This document shows, piece by piece, positions 21,815 through 31,455 of a DNA stretch of 64,000 nucleotides (position 1 is the stretch's first letter; the number at the start of each line of letters is the position of its first letter). The translations under genes and the position numbers were made by a program. Source of the DNA: Azorinus chamasolen (Eukaryota > Mollusca > Bivalvia > Cardiida > Solecurtidae); assembly GCA_963576725.1 (NCBI GenBank), contig OY755238.1, positions 31,428,145 through 31,492,144 of the forward strand, written 5' to 3'. Below the pieces are notes generated by a model that was given only the letters and a program-made list of their open reading frames with translations, had not been told where the DNA came from and made no database searches.

Positions 21815-22112
21815 ATTAACTGCTCATGAACAACCTCAATAAAATCGTGTCTGCAAGTTTCACTTTTTTGCATTGATGCTTTTGCTTTCAAAGGATCTCC
21901 TACAATCAAGATTCATGGAAAGCTTAGAGGTTATGTATGTTATAATACAATTCGAATGTCGTCATTTTTCATAAAGTGTTTTGCCCATGACAGTGTTTAT
22001 GCAGCATTTGTTATTTTTCTTGTCCACGCTACAGTAACTGCAGATTTATACAGCCATTGGTCACTTCAGAAATATTCATTAACTGATATGATTGAAATGC
22101 CACACAAGGGCA
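21815..22112. other. Unassigned non-coding sequence
   Basis: Contains CTTTTGCTTTCAAAGGATCTC near 21880, similar to the inverted arms at 56393 and 56840. No coding signal. Confidence 0.35.
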
Positions 22113-22321
22113 TACAGTAGAACTCGTCTAATGCGACCACTTAATGAATAAACATTGGTGTCTTTATAAGCAGGTGGTTGCTTAATGCAGGGCAAAAGTA
22201 ATGCAGAAAGCTCCTCTGGGAGCTTTCTGCATTACTTTTGTTCTACATTAAGCTACCACCTGCACCTAGCACCCAGAATTATACCTATTTTAGGTGGTCA
22301 CATTAGCGTGGTTATACTGTA
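22113..22321. mobile_element. TA-flanked palindromic MITE
   Basis: TACAGTAGAACTCGTCTAAT left, ATTAGCGTGGTTATACTGTA right. The inner hairpin runs from GCAGGTGGTTGCTTAATGC through GCTCCTCTGGGAGC to its inverted arm. Confidence 0.9.
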
Positions 22322-22648
22322 TTGTTAACCATTAAGGTAATGGTTGAATAATTTATTTGAATGGACGCACCGTGTGGTACTGGGTCGTGCCTAAATAGCA
22401 CAAGAATGGTTACTATTGCTCATCCTTTGCCTGATCGTAACAGGCGACTAATAAGTTTCTGGATTTATAGTTCATATTTATCTCGATGTAAATGCGATGT
22501 GATTCTGGCAACTTTTCTCCAGTTTCGGCACCATAATATTATAACATATATAGTGTTGCGTTGCCACAAAACTCACTCACTATATAAGCAAATATAGCAG
22601 ACTGATCGAATGGTTCCTAACCAGAATTTCTCTGTTTACAAAGACGAG
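22322..22648. other. Unassigned non-coding sequence
   Basis: A 78-codon frame (22361-22597) shows no domain. A Cys-poor, low-complexity translation argues against a gene. Confidence 0.35.
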
Positions 22649-22888
22649 TTAACCCTTTACTCTACAAATACGCCTTTGCAAAGTGAGTAGACCCATATTA
22701 GACGGCTCCTGTAGGCACCGTCTGATCAGGGTCTGCTCTGTTTGCTTATGATATGGTATAGATATGGCCCTACATTGTCTGCCATGGCCAAAAATTCCCA
22801 TGTTCGTGTGCTATAAAAACAATTATATCTAAATAATATTCATATGATTACTACTTACTTGACTATTTATGGAGTAAAGGGTTTTTAA
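22649..22888. mobile_element. TTAA-flanked MITE, CCCTTTACTC family (complete)
   Basis: TTAACCCTTTACTCTACAAA at left and GGAGTAAAGGGTTTTTAA at right. Core AGACGGCTCCTGTAGGCACC near 22693. Its right TTAA is also the left TTAA of the next element. Confidence 0.85.
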
Positions 22889-23121
22889 CCCTTTCCATCA
22901 TATAAACGTGTTTTCACGCATTTGCAAACAGATTAGATCCAGATCAGGCGGCTTCTGATCAGGATCTGCTCAGTTTGCTAATGGAATTTGATAGTTCGCT
23001 TTCTCTACATTCTAAAATGGCTAAAATGTTTCATCTTCAATATTTCATGATAACTATTTTGTCCATGAATATTCAGTAGGTATTGAAATTTGTAATAAAC
23101 ATAGAACAGGGAAAGAGTTAA
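22885..23121. mobile_element. TTAA-flanked MITE, CCCTTTCC family, abutting its neighbour
   Basis: TTAACCCTTTCCATCATATA at left, GAACAGGGAAAGAGTTAA at right. The core hairpin has lost part of one arm. It shares one TTAA with the element at 22649-22888, as expected if one element landed at the other's flanking TTAA. Confidence 0.85.
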
Positions 23122-23213
23122 TAATCTTTATTATCCAATCTACTGTTGTATAATCTAAACTCTACAAACTTGAATTTATGCTAGAATATGTCTTTACTGA
23201 ATATAGAAGTACT

Positions 23214-23366
23214 AAAAAGCAGATGGTTGCTTAATGCAGTGTAAAGGTAATGCAGAGCTCTCATATATAAGCTTTCTGCATTACTTTTGGCCTGTTTGAG
23301 TCACCACTTGTCTTACATACCCATATCTAGATCGCCTTTTGAAGGCCGCTTAAGACTGGTATTGTC
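23214..23366. mobile_element. Fragment of a TA-type palindromic MITE
   Basis: GCAGATGGTTGCTTAATGC, AAGCTTTCTGCATTACTTTT and GGCCGCTTAAGACTGG match inner arm and right end; the left end is missing. Confidence 0.65.
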
Positions 23367-23411
23367 TTGTCTGTTTGCAGATGCGTGAAAACACGTTTAT
23401 ATGAGGGAAAG

Positions 23412-23626
23412 GTTGAACTATGTAGCTATTGTAACTTTACACATCTGTAATTAGGTTAAAGTATGTAGCTATTGTAACTACACATCTGTAATTAGGTTAA
23501 AGTATGTAGCTATTGTAACTGTACACATCTGTAATTAGGTTGAACTCTGTAGCTATTGTAACTGTACACATCTGTAATTAGATTGAACTATGTAGCTATT
23601 GTAACTGTACACATCTGCAAGTATCC
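23412..23626. repeat. Minisatellite, about 44-46 bp unit, five copies
   Basis: Each unit contains TGTAGCTATTGTAACTGTAC followed by ACATCTGTAATTAGGTT. Units differ by a few bases. Confidence 0.9.
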
Positions 23627-23816
23627 TTCCAAACAGTTTAGATCCAGGTGAGACGCTGAGTAACTACCTTCATCAGGAAAAAAATTTGTGTTGATGTGAC
23701 TATGTTTTTTTTCTTTTTTGAAAAGTAATTTAAGACAAATAAAAAATGAAAATTATAGCAGACAATAAAGCATGCAGGCGACAAACGTTGGCAATGAAAT
23801 AGTTAAAGGCATTAAT
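23625..23816. mobile_element. TTAA-type MITE, GATCCAGRTGAGACGC family, degraded
   Basis: Contains AGTTTAGATCCAGGTGAGAC, GCAGACAATAAAGCATGCAG and the right end GGCAATGAAATAGTTAA. Confidence 0.65.
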
Positions 23817-24051
23817 TTTGTCTTGTGTAATCATGGCATGTGTGAACCCTCGCCACCCTTCCCCACCTAAATTTAAAAATCATGCTTGAGTTTGTATATC
23901 TAATTGACGTTTAGCGTGCTGCGCATTTTTAATTATTGTTAAACAATCAAGCTGAGATGCTGAGTCACCCTACGTTTAATCTGGATCCAAACTATTTACA
24001 TAAATAATCACTCATCCGCTCGCAGCAGACTAAATGTTAGTTGTTTTTAGT

Positions 24052-24308
24052 TTAACCAATTACCTCACAGGCTATTGTTAGACCCATTTACCTCATAGGC
24101 TATTTTTAGACCCAAACTCTTTGAATGTATCTACCGAAAAAGAGCATTAACTAGAGAAAAGGAAAAGTTTATAATTTTGTAGTTTGAAACCATTGTGATA
24201 AATAGAGCATTTGCTCCTATAGGAGCAAATGCTCTATTTATCACAATAGTTTCATAGAGTGACTTTTATAGATGCGCAAAAATGCGTCACTAGGGGATAA
24301 TGTGTTAA
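24052..24308. mobile_element. TTAA-type MITE, CCCATTCCC family, with duplicated end
   Basis: TTAACCAATTACCTCACAGG at left. The word TAGACCCATTTACCTCATAG shows the terminal 38 bp are tandemly repeated. Perfect core near 24216; right end ACTAGGGGATAATGTGTTAA. Confidence 0.8.
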
Positions 24309-24399
24309 GCTCACCTGGCAAAAACTGCAAATGTGGGCTATTTGGGTGTCCATGTGCCCGTCGCCATGCGTCGTCCGTTGTCAGTTGTAAAACAATATG

Positions 24400-24512
24400 T
24401 TAACCTTTCACCGCCAATGTCGCAAAATATGCACCACGACAAATAGTGCAGTCACAGATCAGACGCCACCTTTTCAAGGCGGCGTATGATCAGGAAATTT
24501 CACTATTTGCCC
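24400..24512. mobile_element. TTAA-type MITE fragment, CACCGCCAATGTCGC family
   Basis: TTAACCTTTCACCGCCAATG, then GACAAATAGTGCAGTCACAG and a short stem GCCACCTTTTCAAGGCGGC. It is interrupted at about 24512 by the CpG-rich island, and the right half is not seen. Fuller copy: 60322-60566. Confidence 0.7.
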
Positions 24513-25070
24513 AACTCAAGTAATCGGGGACTGGTCTGGTCGCTCAGCAGGAGTGATCGAGGGGGTCTACCTTGGTCGGCATCCCTCGGACTCACTACCC
24601 GAATGTTTTGGACATGTCCAAAGAATTCGGTTAGAGAGCGAGTAGTCACGCTCCCCATAAGCACTCGGGAAGCGGTCGGGTATTGATCGAGTAGAAGCTC
24701 GAGTTGATCGGGAGACAACTGTGTACAGTTCTAGTGCGTTCGGGATGAAGTCATTTACCCTATCTGTTCCCGATCATCTCGACCTGTACTCGAGTAATAC
24801 TCGATCGACCCAAGTACGACATCGAGCATAGGTCCAGTTGGACGGGTAGAGATCGTGTAGGGATCGTATCTTGGTCGAGATGATCGAACATGGATTGGTG
24901 TTTTTGTTGAGTTGACGCGATGGAGGAGTCGCGAATGTTCGCGAGGGGGTCGTGTATGGTCGAGTAGAGGTCGAGAAGAACTCGTGTACATGCCTTCGGT
25001 CGAGCTTGGTCGGGGACTTTGGTGATCAGGATGATCAAGTTGATCTGATCAGCAATGGGAACCAACCTTG
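24513..25070. other. CpG-, TCGA- and GATC-rich island of unknown nature
   Basis: In an AT-rich region, this 560 bp block has far more C+G and is packed with TCGA, GATCG and GGTCGAG words (for example GGTCGAGTAGAGGTCGAGAA and CTCGAGTAATACTCGATCGA). Words repeat at irregular short intervals. Overlapping frames on both strands (24503-24718, 24760-25065 minus; 24486-24686 plus) reflect composition. No family is recognised. Confidence 0.6.
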
Positions 25071-25289
25071 AGGCAATCTATAAGTTTGATTGGCCCGGTG
25101 CTTAAGTTGGCAGATGGTCCTTTATCACATTTATTTTCTTTCTACCGCTTTACGCTGTAAATACGCCACTATAGCTAAACAAATTTACTGAACAATATCT
25201 TAAACCTCCTAACCCGCAAAAAAAACTTCACAATCTTCATTTACAGTTATGTAAATAGCTCCGGTCCACAGCATAAGTAGGTTAAAAGT
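25071..25289. other. Unassigned non-coding sequence
   Basis: Contains TTTACGCTGTAAATACGCC near 25148, reminiscent of TTAA-type ends, but no closed element. Confidence 0.35.
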
Positions 25290-25480
25290 ACTAATATGAG
25301 TCATGCAGGAAACACCCCATACAAAACACACAGCCACACGAACAGCACCACAACAAGAAAAAACAGCAAATGTACATATCTATCAAAATACAAAGAGTCG
25401 CACAAAGACAAAACAAACAAACTATAGGGGGAAATTGGAACGGTCAGTAACAATAGTCACTGGGTTTTTTAAACCATCTC
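25290..25480. repeat. CA-rich dispersed repeat, GGTCAGT..CAC family
   Basis: CATGCAGGAAACACCCCATAC, ACAAAGACAAAACAAACAAA and GGTCAGTAACAATAGTCACT match 42400-42490, 47200-47450 (inverted) and 13986-14085. Translation frames here are composition effects. Confidence 0.55.
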
Positions 25481-25518
25481 TACCCTAAAGGTTTATTATT
25501 TGTGTTTTTTTATTCCAG

Positions 25519-25775
25519 ATAATACGTTTATGAACAACTACACTACAACGGGTGTGCCTAATGACGTCACTCAGCCAGATGTATTCAAACCGTTTAAAGA
25601 ACACCCTTGTCAATATTGTGGAAAAGTGTTTCTATGGAAATCTAAACTCAATCGACATGTATTGAGTCATTTAAACGAGCGACCGTTTAGTGCGGTATAT
25701 GCGACAAGGCATACACGCAGAAAGCTCACTTGAAGACCCATATGAGTACTAACCACAAGCACGTGTATCGGTAAA
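25519..25775 (+). pseudogene. C2H2 zinc-finger terminal exon with frameshift in finger 2
   Basis: Acceptor TTTTTTTATTCCAG (to 25518), phase 1. Finger 1 is intact: CQYC...FLWKSKLNRHVLSH, then NERPF. At TTTAGTGCGG (about 25688) one base appears missing. In the shifted frame, a second finger reads C-G-I-C...Y-T-Q-K-A-H-L-K-T-H-M and then reaches TAA at about 25775; in the original frame the protein stops at 25733. This is either a pseudogene or a single-base sequence error. A duplicate, disrupted by transposons, lies at 60247-60610. Confidence 0.65.
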
Positions 25776-25826
25776 GGTAATTATTCTGAAACAGAATGCA
25801 AAGATTTAAGCCTCACTCTTTACTCC

Positions 25827-26112
25827 TTAACCCATTCCCTCATATTTAACCCATTCCCTCATATTTAACCCATTCCCTCATATTTAACCAATTCCCTCAT
25901 ATTGACGACTTTTGACGACTCTGTAAAAGTCACTTTGTGAAACCATTGTGATAAATAGAGCATTTGCTCCTATAGGAGCAAATGCTCTATTTATCACAAT
26001 GGTTTCAAACTACAAAATTCTAAAAGTTTCCTTTTCTCTAGTTAATGCTCCTTTTCGGTAGATTTATTCAAAGAAGTTGTATCTAAAAATAGCCTATGCG
26101 GTAATGGGTTAA
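25827..26112. mobile_element. TTAA-flanked MITE, CCCATTCCC family, with four tandem left ends
   Basis: The terminal 19-mer TTAACCCATTCCCTCATAT is present four times head-to-tail (25827-25902, the last slightly changed) before the normal body. Perfect core at about 25944-26010; right end GCGGTAATGGGTTAA. Confidence 0.9.
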
Positions 26113-26318
26113 ATACGCTTTTCTACACCTTTGAAAACAGAATAGACCCAGATCATGTAGGAGCTGTCTGGATCATGACTTGCTTTGCATCCTTCCAATA
26201 TAATATACATGTGTTAGACGACTGATTTTTTGTTGTAAAGAAATTGGAGAAAACGCCACTGTGAGACCTGATGCAGACACGAATCATAGCAGATGAAATG
26301 TATTTGGCGCCGGAAGGA
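26109..26318. mobile_element. TTAA-type MITE relative ending TTGGCGCCGGAAGG
   Basis: TTAAATACGCTTTTCTACACC left; GACCTGATGCAGACACGAA and TTTGGCGCCGGAAGGAA right. A parallel copy with GACCTGATGCAGACGATAG and TTGGCGCCGAAAGG lies at 60590-60815. Confidence 0.65.
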
Positions 26319-26586
26319 ATATCCGAAACCGTTGGCCAGATATTTAATTATTTATTAATTGATTTCTTTATTGGATGCATATTATTTAGTAGAGAGGCGT
26401 ACCTAAACTTGTTGAATACTTTATTATTCTGCAAAAGGGCCGGGCTAAGCGACTTTATACTGATATGGACCAGCTTCCGATATGATTTTGAAGAACTAAT
26501 GTTTTTGTGACTCTCTGCCAGAACTGCAAAAGTGATTGTAATTGCTTATTAGATGACTGTCTGGAGCTGAAGTATTCATTATATTA
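26319..26586. other. Unassigned sequence shared in part with 61080-61145
   Basis: GGATGCATATTATTTAGTAG (near 26374) recurs near 61090, downstream of the second zinc-finger copy. This indicates an old segmental duplication. The 79-codon frame here has no domain. Confidence 0.45.
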
Positions 26587-27929
26587 TACGAGGGGTGTTC
26601 CAAAAATAATGTCACTTGCATCGGTGCTCATATAGCGGAAGTGCTTTTGTTCATTTTAATTTGCTCTGCCCTTCAAAATACTCTCCGCCAGCCAGGATAC
26701 ACCTTTTTAGCCGGTCAATCCATTTTTGGAAGCATTTTTCATACTATTCAATGGGGACACCCATCAGACACTGATAAACAGCAGATCCAAGGGCATTTCT
26801 CGAATTGTATCTCCTTCCAGATAAATGATATTTAAGTTTTGGAAAGAGAAAATAGTCGCAGGGGGGCCAAGTCTGGCGAATACGGAGGGTGCGGAAGGAC
26901 GGTAACCTTCTCTGACTCCAAAAAGTCAGTCACAATACGTGCCTTGTGAGCGGATGCATTATCATGCAAAAGTCGGACATACTTAAGTCCTGTTTTGGGG
27001 CGGCTACTTTTGTAGTACTTCTTCAATTTTCTCAGAACAACGTTTTTATAGAACTTGCCTGTGACCGTTCTGCCTTTTGGCACCGGGATTTGAATAGCTG
27101 GACCCTTATTAGTGAAAAAAATAGCATACAAAACCTTCTTTACCGTTCGTATTCGTTTGGCAATACTTGGGCGTCTGGCATTTTTAGTGGCCCATATTCG
27201 GTTGGAAACCTTCCGCTTTGGTTCAAAATAATACACCCAGGTCTCATCACCAGTGACTATATTATCAAAAGCCTTTTTACTATATTTTGGGTACATTTTG
27301 AGAAGTTTTTTTGCCATTGTTACACGCGTCTTCTTTTGCTCATCCGTTAACAAATGGGGTATCCATCTTGCATTTATCTTTCTAACTTTTAGGTGTTTCT
27401 TCAAAATTGCATGAACTCTTGCTAACGACAAGTTTGTCATTCGAGCCAATTGTCTTACGGTGAATCGAGCATCAGTTTTGAGGATATTTCGGATTTTTTC
27501 TATGTTACCTTTGGTCGTAGTTGTTGCAGGACGACCTGGGCGAGCAACATCTTTCAGTTGCTGCTGCCCAGCACTAAATTTAGCTACCCACCTACAAACA
27601 GTCCTGTGGGACATTTGGCCCTCCCCATAAATGTCACACACCTCGCGGTGAATATCTACAGCCTTTATGCCGAGTAATGACCTACCTTTTATATAGGCCC
27701 TAATTTCAAGAACATTTTCAGCTCGTTTTCCTGTCATTTTGTGTATAGTCTAACGAATAGGCTATGAAACGATGTACACTGTACCGAGGCAAGTGAACGT
27801 GTGGGCGAGATATTTACCTGTGTCACGAGCCAGTGATCACTCAATCGACACGAGGTGGTTTTGTGCATGAATTGCACGATTTCCGCGAAATAAAGCACAG
27901 ATGACATTATTTATGGAACACCCCTCGTA
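26587..27929 (-). mobile_element. Mariner element, full length (1.34 kb)
   Basis: Flanked by TA. Inverted ends ACGAGGGGTGTTCCAAAAAT and ATTTATGGAACACCCCTCGT, continuing to GACATTATT. The single transposase gene runs on the minus strand. Length and layout are those of mariner. Confidence 0.95.
26744..27737 (-). pseudogene. Mariner transposase, one frameshift near the third catalytic Asp
   Basis: The open frame gives 301 residues (26832-27737), beginning MTGKRAENVLEIRAYIK. It has a paired helix-turn-helix N-terminal domain (about 1-115) and a RWIPHLLTDEQK linker motif (124-135). The catalytic core has Asp164 in TGDETW and Asp259 in LLHDNASAHK. At a run of six G on the plus strand (26861-26866) the frame shifts, and the ORF ends in a short foreign tail. 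In the other frame the expected PCD motif with the third Asp, 34 residues after Asp259 (DD34D), and a FLFPKLK-like stretch follow, with a stop at about 26744. It is thus nearly intact: either newly inactivated or a homopolymer sequencing error. Confidence 0.9.
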
Positions 27930-28249
27930 TTATAATAAGAGACCAGTGTCTTATAATCTCAATAGAACACATATATTGAATAAGCGATACAAGACCACAA
28001 CAACCCTCGTGTTGAGTTTTTTTTTCACCCTTTCCTTCATGTAAACTTGTTGTCAAAATTTTGCAAACAAAGTATACCCAGATCAGACGGCTCCTTTAGG
28101 AGCCGTCTGACCAGGGTCTGTTTTGTTTAGTAATGGAATTTGATACACCCGTTTAATCTACTTTCTAAATAGCTACAATGTTCCACCTTCCGTATTTCAT
28201 AATATTTACATTCGCCCTGCAACGTCCTTATATAACCTTATTCTAAAAA

Positions 28250-28492
28250 GAAAGTTGCATAACCTCATGAACACCGGAAGCACGTCATTCATTTCTTAAA
28301 TATAAGAAATACAATGGAATATAAATATAAGAAATAAATGACGTGCTCCCGGTGTTCATGGGTTATGCAACGCATAGCTTTACGAGCAAAGATTCACGTG
28401 AAGCCCTTCGGGCTTCACTAACTTTGCTCGTAAAGCTATGCGTTGCATAACCTCATGAACACCGGAAGCACGTCATTCATTTCTTAAATAAC
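28250..28492. repeat. Compound foldback with two hairpins sharing arms
   Basis: GCATAACCTCATGAACACCG occurs direct at 28257 and 28446 and inverted near 28350. Between the last two, GCATAGCTTTACGAGCAAAG and its inverse flank a stem with GAAGCCCTTCGGGCTTC. The result is three alternating arms. Confidence 0.8.
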
Positions 28493-28700
28493 TACAGTAA
28501 AACCTCGATTATTCGAATTTTCGTTATAAACGAATTTAGACCCTTTTAGGCAGGTGGCTGCTTAATGCATGATGAAAGTCATGCAGAAAGCTCCTCTAGG
28601 AACTTTCTGCATGACTTTCACCATGCATTAAGCTGCCACCTGTCTTAAAGATCGATAATAATGCGTATTTTAGTGTTCGGATAATCGAGGTTTTACTGTA
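28493..28700. mobile_element. TA-flanked palindromic MITE (CAGTAAAACCTCGATTATTCG)
   Basis: TACAGTAAAACCTCGATTAT left; ATAATCGAGGTTTTACTGTA right. The inner arm GGCAGGTGGCTGCTTAATGC has centre GCTCCTCTAGGAAC. The termini are those commonly seen in pogo-type elements. Confidence 0.9.
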
Positions 28701-28762
28701 TGTTGTCCACGAATACTCAGATGTTGAAATTTGGAATAAACATAGTACAGGGAAATGGTTAA

Positions 28763-29086
28763 AATAATAATAATAATAAAGACTTTATTTAACGAGAGTA
28801 CTCATTTGGTTATAACCAATCTTCCATGAGGCCCTCATATCAATGAGAACTGTAAACACTTTGGTTCCACAGCTTTCTTTTTAAATATCTACAGGCTGTG
28901 ATATGCATGATAATGATAATCTTGTAGTGTCCTGAAATTTATTAAATATCACTAAATGTATGTTAACCATTTAAACCTATCAATACGACTTCTAGTGTCT
29001 TTGAAAACAGAGTAGACCCAAATCAGACGGTTCCTGTAAGAGCCGTTTGATTGATTATCTGCTCTATTTGCTCATTGAATTGTAGG
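28763..29086. other. MITE-derived non-coding sequence
   Basis: 28970-29080 has AGAGTAGACCCAAATCAGAC and GGTTCCTGTAAGAGCC, a fragment of the CCCTTTACTC-type family. AATAATAATAATAAAGAC low complexity lies at 28765. Confidence 0.5.
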
Positions 29087-29295
29087 TACAGTAAAAACCT
29101 CTCTAAATCGGCCACTAAATTGTGTTAATTAGTTGGTTTTTAGGGCAGGTGGTTGCTTAAAGCAATGTGAAAGTAAAACAGAACGCTCCTATTGGAGCGT
29201 TCTGTTTTACTTTCAGCTTGCTTTAAGCAGCCACCTGCCTTTGACACAAAATACTTAATGTAATTTAGTGGCCGTTATAGAAAGGTTTTACTGTA
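29087..29295. mobile_element. TA-flanked palindromic MITE
   Basis: TACAGTAAAAACCTCTCTAA left; TATAGAAAGGTTTTACTGTA right. Inner arms surround CGCTCCTATTGGAGCG. Confidence 0.9.
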
Positions 29296-29424
29296 CATAT
29301 ATCAGATTATACTATGTTGTTTTGTCCATATAATATAATACTAAGATGTTATGGTATTTGATCTAAATACATATATTATACATATTATATTTTTACATAT
29401 ATATATTTATTATTATATTATAAG

Positions 29425-29720
29425 AATATTCATTTAGTAAATTGATACATCAGCTGAATATTATTGCTTCCTTTTTGTAATAATTTCTGAAATTCAATCT
29501 GATTGTTTCCTTGAACATTAAATTTCTTTTAAATGATAAAGTCGAATGAGGCATAATTCTGAACAAAAACTATTAATCCACTTCAAAAACCGCATTCGAT
29601 ATACGAGCCAATTAATGGGAATATACATGTACAAACAAATTGAACAAATACATTGTTCTCAATAATATTTTTTATGTTTTTTGTGTGTAAGCTTTCTAAT
29701 TAAGCTAGTGTTCTTAATAC
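29425..29720. repeat. Dispersed repeat, AAGTCGAATGAGGCATA family
   Basis: The block with TCGAATGAGGCATAATTCTG, CGAGCCAATTAATGGGAATA and TTTTGTGTGTAAGC recurs in diverged form at 29925-30125, in copy 2 at 38815-39105 and at 61225-61500. Confidence 0.75.
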
Positions 29721-30163
29721 TTAGCCTGCTATGGGCGGATAAGTGAATACGTATGCTAACAGGTTGGCTCCAGATAAGACACCGAGTAACTTTGCGTCTC
29801 ATCAGGATCCAAACTGTTTTATATCCTAAATGCATTTTGGTTGACAGACTTATTATATAGCCTGAATTCTGAAAATGTATTAGGTGAAACATTCTGTAAA
29901 ATTAATTTGTTCAGCAGGCTACAGTCTAAATGTCTTTTAGATAATAAAGTCGAATGAGGCATATTAATTCTGAACAAGTAAAAATACTTCACTTCAAAAC
30001 ACGTATTACATGCTTAAACCAATTAATAGGATATAAAACAAAAATGCATTGTTCTTATTAACATTTTTATTGATGTTTTTGTCTGTAAGCTCGCTAATTA
30101 AACGTATTGCCTTTACTGGTGGAGGGTATAAAAAAAAATTATATATGGTAGATAGGTACAGTG

Positions 30164-30412
30164 CGTAAAACCCTTTCCCTCATATAAACGTGTTTGCAGG
30201 CATCTGCAAACAGAGTAGACCCAAATCAGACGGCTCCTATAGGAGCCGTCTGATCAGGGTCTGTTCTGTCTGCTAACATAATTTGATAGATCCGTGTCTT
30301 TGCTTTCTAAAATGTCTATACTGCAATACAATGTTGCATCTTCCATATTTCTTTATAACTATGATGTATGGTATTGAAATGTGTCCTAAATACGGAACAG
30401 GGAAGGGGTTAA
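30164..30412. mobile_element. TTAA-type MITE, CCCTTTCCC family
   Basis: Left end AAAACCCTTTCCCTCATATA (TTAA eroded). The core AGACGGCTCCTATAGGAGCC is a perfect palindrome with CAAACAGAGTAGACCCAAAT arm; right end GGGAAGGGGTTAA. Confidence 0.85.
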
Positions 30413-30822
30413 CGAGGATTTAACCGGTGACGTCATATATACAACAGCTGTCCGCTCAGGGTCTTGTCTGTTTGCTTATGAAATAATTTGGATCTGATTC
30501 TACAGCTACTACTATGATTAAATATCATTTTATGCCCCCAACGGCGGGCATATAGTAATCGCATTGTCCGTCCTTCCGTCTGTCCGTCCGTCCGTCCGTT
30601 CGTCCTAAATTTCGTGTCCCTTCTGTAACTCTTTATCTGTGGATGGGTGTTTTGTCCAAAGGGTGTTTTGGCTTAGAAAGAAACTGTATAATTAGATCTT
30701 TATTACAAAACAAGCAAACAGAGCAGACACTGATCAGAGTGTTCCGATAGGAGCTATCTGATATGGGTCTAATATGTTTGCAAATGCGTGAAAAGGCGTT
30801 TATACAAAGGAAAGTGTTAAAT

Positions 30823-30842
30823 ACCCCCCCCCCCCCCCCCCC
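30823..30842. repeat. Homopolymer C run (about 20)
   Basis: About twenty consecutive C, absent from the corresponding place in direct-repeat copy 2 (40015-40020), where only CCCCC remains. Confidence 0.9.
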
Positions 30843-31269
30843 TTGTTTCTGACAATGTAGAAGACAATAATTTAGATGAGGAATTAAAGTTTGATATTAA
30901 AATGAAATAAAATAGTATAATTCGTAATAATTACTGACAAAAATGATGATAAAAAGCTAATTATGCCTCGTTTATGAATATATTTAGTGAAATGTGATCG
31001 TAAGTTTCCTGAGATGAAGATTTTATTTTTTATTTTACTTTTATTACAATTTTAATTCGATCTAATTGGTTCTAATTTTCAGTATAAATATCAATTCTCA
31101 TATCTGGTGTTTTAGATAGCGAATCATTGTAAAACAGCACGGACATTCTCAGAAAAGAAAGCACTATTCACAAAGGTAATTCATCCTTTTTTTGCTAAAT
31201 CGTAATACGTGTATAAGTTATAGAACTGTTAGTAATACAAATGTAGTATATAATGACTAGCTAATGGCT

Positions 31270-31455
31270 TGGATAGATTTTGACGACTGTAAAAGTCACT
31301 TTATGATATATAGGAGCACATGCTCTATTTATCACAATGGTTTCAAACTAAACAATTCTAACATTTTCCATTTCTCTAGTTACTGCTCCTTTTCGGTAGA
31401 TTTATTGGATCTTTAAGTTGTTGGATCTAAAAATAGCATATGAGGTAAATGGTTA
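31270..31455. mobile_element. TTAA-type MITE, CCCATTCCC family, core deletion
   Basis: GACGACTGTAAAAGTCACTT then half a core (ATATAGGAGCACATGCTC), right end GAGGTAAATGGTTAA. The left hairpin arm is lost in both direct-repeat copies. Confidence 0.75.

Larger units (their letters stand above)
28026..28762. mobile_element. TTAA-type MITE (CCCTTTCC family) hosting two nested insertions
   Basis: Left part CACCCTTTCCTTCATGTAAA with core AGACGGCTCCTTTAGGAGCC (28083). The right part resumes at 28701 (TGTTGTCCACGAATACTCAG) and ends ACAGGGAAATGGTTAA. Between lie a foldback block (about 28250-28490) and a TA-type MITE (28493-28700). Confidence 0.8.

Noticed and set aside
24486..25065. Overlapping frames in the CpG-rich block as a coding gene
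   Set aside because: Frames occur on both strands at once, with low-complexity Arg/Asp/Ser content set by TCGA words; no domain.
20089..25775. The two zinc-finger exons as alternative terminal exons of one gene
   Set aside because: Their acceptors are in different phases (0 and 1) and no common upstream exon is visible, so I keep them separate.
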